Source of the DNA: Paenibacillus sp. FSL H8-0548
GTDB lineage: Bacteria; Bacillota; Bacilli; Paenibacillales; Paenibacillaceae
Direction: 5' to 3'
Length of the DNA: 64,000 nucleotides
NCBI RefSeq assembly: GCF_038630985.1
Contig: NZ_CP152049.1
Span: 500,001 to 564,000 of the forward strand
Of the stretch, positions 61,390 to 64,000 are shown one piece after another; positions within the stretch are counted from its first letter, which is position 1; the number at the start of each line of letters is the position of its first letter. Made by a program: the position numbers and the translations under genes. The notes beneath the pieces are model-generated. The model worked only from the letters and a program-made list of their open reading frames with translations. It ran no database searches and had not been told where the DNA came from.

Positions 61390-63405
61390 ATGATAAATTC
61401 GAAGCTAAAACAGATTTGGTATGGAGGAGACTATAATCCGGATCAATGGCCGGAGGAGATATGGCATGAGGATATGCGCTTGTTTAAAGAAGCAGGAATT
61501 AATGTCGTAACGCTTCCTGTGTTCAGCTGGGCGAAGCTTCAGCCCGCGGAGGATGCGTACCAGCTAGAATGGCTGGACAAGCTGTTGAATCTCATCGCTG
61601 ACAACGGTATTTATGCTTGCCTTGCGACATCGACTGCGGCGCAGCCCGCGTGGATGTCACGTAAATATGAGGACGTGCTGCCGGTGGATGTTGACGGAAG
61701 GAAGCGGACACATGGCGCACGCACTAATTTTTGCCCCAATAGCAAGACGTATCGGCGTTTATCGAGTCAACTGGCTCGCACACTGGCCGATCGCTATAAG
61801 GACCATCCTGCTCTGCTCATTTGGCATATTAATAATGAGTACGGCACGCATTGCTACTGCTCTAATTGTGCGGCGGAGTTTCGGGAATGGCTGAAGGTGA
61901 AATATGAGACGATTGACAGGCTGAACGCCGAATGGAATATGAGCTTTTGGGGCCACACCGTCTACGAATGGGAAGAGATTGTGCCGCCATCCAATCTTAA
62001 TGGGGACAATCGCAACTTCCAACCGATGGCTCTCGATTACAAAAGGTTCATGTCTGACTCGATTTTAGGCTGCTATCAGGGGGAATACGCACAGCTGAGA
62101 GAGGTTACACCGGATATCCCGATTACAACGAATATTTGGGGCTTGTTTAACGGTCTCGATCTCAAAAAATGGGGAGATGCGATGGATGTTGTATCCTGGG
62201 ACAGCTATCCCCAAATGAATGAGCCGATGAGCAATGTGGCGATGCGCCATGATTATATGCGCGGCTTAAAGGAAGGCAAGCCATTCATGCTGATGGAGCA
62301 GACGCCAAGCCAGCAGAACTGGCAGCCCTACAACAGCTTGAAGCGTCCTGGCGTGATGCGGCTCTGGAGCTATCAAGCGGTAGCGCATGGGGCAGATACG
62401 GTTATGTTCTTTCAGCTTCGCCGTTCATTCGGAGCCTGCGAGAAATACCATGGAGCTGTGATTGAGCATGTTGGGCATGAGGATACGCGGGTATTTAAAG
62501 AGTGTGCGACGCTCGGGCGCGAGCTTGGTGAGCTTGGCGATCGGCTGCTGGATTCTGAGGTTCATGCTGAGGTTGCCTTATTGTTTGATATTGATACATG
62601 GAACGCGGTAGAGATCACGAGCGGACCAAGCGTTGACTTGAACTATTTGGATCAAGCACAGCGGTACTATAAAGCCTTTTATAATCAAAATGTTGCCGTA
62701 GACGTTCTAAGTCCATTGAGTGACTTCTCTAAATACAAAATACTCGTTGCTCCCGTGCTGTATATGCTGAAGCCAGGGGTTGCCGAGCGTATTGAGCAAT
62801 TTGTGCGCGAGGGAGGCACCTTCATAACGACCTTCTTCAGCGGCATTGTGAACGAGAATGATCTTGTAACACTAGGCGGCTATCCTGGCAAGCTTCGCAA
62901 TCTTCTTGGACTATGGGTAGAAGAAATCGACAGCCTGCTGCCTGAGATGCGCAACAGCATTAATATTGGCGAGGCGTATGGCTATGTAGCCGGATCGTAT
63001 GAATGCGGCCTGCTGTGTGACCTGCTTCATTTGGAGGGGGCAAGGGCAATTGGGACTTATGGCTCTGATTTTTATGCGGGCATGCCTGCGCTGACGGTGA
63101 ATGCTTATGGCGAAGGTGAAGCTTATTATGTGGCAACGGCTCCTGAGCCGAAGCTGCTGGCTGATTTAACGCGTACACTGTGCGAGAAGCATCAAATCGC
63201 AGCCCCGTTCAAGGCGGGAGAGGGTGTGGAGCTGGCGCAGCGAAGGAAGGGAGACCAGCTGTACACCTTCGTATTGAATCATAATCGTGCTCCAGCAGCG
63301 ATTGAGCTTGAAGAAACGGTCTATGTTGATTTATTAACGAGGTGTACAGTTAGTGGGACGAAAGAAATAGAGCCATATGGCGTTATGATTTTGCAAAAAG
63401 TATAG
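61390..63405 (+). CDS. GH42 beta-galactosidase
   Basis: 671 residues. Opening IWYGGDYNPDQWPEEIWHEDMRLFKEAGIN is typical of GH42. Acid/base Glu in WHINNEYG (about 150) and nucleophile Glu in MLMEQTPSQQNW; Cys of the trimer metal site in CYCSNC. The middle trimerisation domain and C-terminal domain are complete. It hydrolyses galactosides in the cytosol. The ABC permease gene follows. Confidence 0.95.
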   Translation: MINSKLKQIWYGGDYNPDQWPEEIWHEDMRLFKEAGINVVTLPVFSWAKLQPAEDAYQLEWLDKLLNLIADNGIYACLATSTAAQPAWMSRKYEDVLPVDVDGRKRTHGARTNFCPNSKTYRRLSSQLARTLADRYKDHPALLIWHINNEYGTHCYCSNCAAEFREWLKVKYETIDRLNAEWNMSFWGHTVYEWEEIVPPSNLNGDNRNFQPMALDYKRFMSDSILGCYQGEYAQLREVTPDIPITTNIWGLFNGLDLKKWGDAMDVVSWDSYPQMNEPMSNVAMRHDYMRGLKEGKPFMLMEQTPSQQNWQPYNSLKRPGVMRLWSYQAVAHGADTVMFFQLRRSFGACEKYHGAVIEHVGHEDTRVFKECATLGRELGELGDRLLDSEVHAEVALLFDIDTWNAVEITSGPSVDLNYLDQAQRYYKAFYNQNVAVDVLSPLSDFSKYKILVAPVLYMLKPGVAERIEQFVREGGTFITTFFSGIVNENDLVTLGGYPGKLRNLLGLWVEEIDSLLPEMRNSINIGEAYGYVAGSYECGLLCDLLHLEGARAIGTYGSDFYAGMPALTVNAYGEGEAYYVATAPEPKLLADLTRTLCEKHQIAAPFKAGEGVELAQRRKGDQLYTFVLNHNRAPAAIELEETVYVDLLTRCTVSGTKEIEPYGVMILQKV

Positions 63406-63420
63406 AAAATGGTGCGAAAA

Positions 63421-63479
63421 TCACGAGCTCACTAGTCTCGAATACCTATTCGAGCAGCTGAGTTCGTGTTTTTTTTAAA
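63421..63479 (+). terminator. Terminator after the galactosidase gene
   Basis: CACGAGCTCA pairs with TGAGTTCGTG (G-T allowed), with an inner CTCGAAT/ATTCGAG hairpin and eight Ts. Confidence 0.85.
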
Positions 63480-63575
63480 TATAGGAAAGTAGATCATTTG
63501 GCCATACTTTCTCTATATTTCTGGGAATGAAACGCGCTGGCGCCGCCAAAGGACGGCGACAGCCGTTTCACCTTG
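63477..63575 (+). repeat. Family B double-hairpin repeat, copy B6
   Basis: 99 bp. AAATATAGGAAAGTAGATC...TCTATATTT then GAAACGCGCTGGCGCC...GACAGCCGTTTC, ending ACCTTG. It starts inside the T run of the terminator. Confidence 0.85.
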
Positions 63576-63862
63576 TTGCCCAAAAACAGCAGAATCGCTT
63601 GTTTTTGCATAAAAGTTTAAATCGTTCACTCGCTATTTCGCTATTTCGTTCACTAAACTTAATATCTTGCTCTATCCTGCGCTTGCCGGCTCGATGTACG
63701 GTGTTAACAGAGCAAACGACACACTGAAGCAAACGACTGACACCGCTGCTAAGGCGGGAAGAAACGTTTTCTAAGTGCAGTATAAGCCGCGCAGCAGTCA
63801 AATGCATGCGTTCTTATATTAGAAAAATAGAAAAGAACACTGTGAGAGGAGACATCATCTGC

Positions 63863-64000
63863 ATGTTGAAAAAAAATGGAGTGCTTAAGGAACTGGTAAC
63901 CAATCGCATACTCTTCATTATGTTGTTGCCAGCGCTTATCTTCTTCCTAATTAACTCGTATGTACCTATGGTAGGGATCTACTATGCCTTCACCCGATTC
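63863..64000 (+). CDS. Sugar ABC transporter permease, LplB type (partial)
   Basis: 46 residues seen; the gene runs off the window. It starts at ATG 63863 with GAGAGGAG upstream. The protein opens MLKKNGVLKELVTNRILFIM and goes on with LLPALIFFLINSYVPMVGIYYAF, the first helix and loop of LplB/YtcP-type permeases of the carbohydrate ABC family. It should work with the galactosidase, taking up an oligosaccharide. Confidence 0.8.
   Translation, partial: MLKKNGVLKELVTNRILFIMLLPALIFFLINSYVPMVGIYYAFTRF

Overview
The window reads as chromosomal DNA of a spore-forming Bacillota, most likely Paenibacillaceae (Paenibacillus or a close relative). The grounds are strong purine-rich Shine-Dalgarno sites with many TTG and GTG starts, a collagen-like BclB-type exosporium protein, a GH42 galactosidase beside a membrane-bound AraC regulator and an LplB-type permease, and a fad cluster like that of Bacillus. 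I see no rRNA, tRNA, transposase, integrase, phage gene or CRISPR array.

Layout. 0.4-2.7 kb: kinase and response regulator. 2.8-9.8 kb: cupin, PAS/GGDEF cyclase, purine nucleoside phosphorylase divergent from deoC, an aldose epimerase and a PrsA-type foldase. 10.1-17.8 kb: a signalling block with an HD-GYP membrane protein, a 1289-residue hybrid kinase, an OmpR-type regulator and a GGDEF/EAL protein. 17.8-24 kb: TraX-like protein, Mn catalase, a Met/Pro/Gly/Asn repeat protein, a Cys-rich protein, a small tyrosinase-like protein whose reading frame runs into an antisense Nudix gene, and MscL with a C-terminal CxxC/CxxC tail. 24-33 kb: sporulation-type kinase, AlkC-like HEAT protein with FUSC-type exporter, and a VTT protein, MFS transporter and UgtP-like glycosyltransferase in one direction, then an aldo/keto reductase. 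33-41 kb: IlvA, collagen-like protein, an iron-responsive flavodoxin operon with a clear promoter and Fur box, an AraC regulator and an SRAP protein lacking most of its catalytic residues. 41-54 kb: fatty-acid beta-oxidation (etfA, etfB; fadF, fadN, fadA, fadE, acyl-CoA ligase, thioesterase). 54-64 kb: two small proteins, a 1.5-kb repeat field, methionine aminopeptidase, an epimerase, and a galactoside uptake/hydrolysis locus that runs off the end.

The beta-oxidation genes form a full path: the ligase activates the acid, FadE, FadN and FadA carry out the cycle, and EtfAB with the membrane Fe-S protein FadF carry electrons to the quinone pool. The iron operon pairs flavodoxin, the usual substitute for ferredoxin under iron limitation, with three proteins of unknown role.

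The most unusual signal is non-coding. Four sequence-unrelated families of intergenic element (A, C, D and E here) share one design: outer arms closing a span of 185-189 bp, and a second arm 50-52 bp inside the first, with mirrored inner arms in A, C and E. Family B is a separate set of about 100-bp double hairpins with compensatory changes in the stems. Family F is a tandem hairpin placed just upstream of the ribosome binding sites of two unrelated genes. All these repeats lie between genes.
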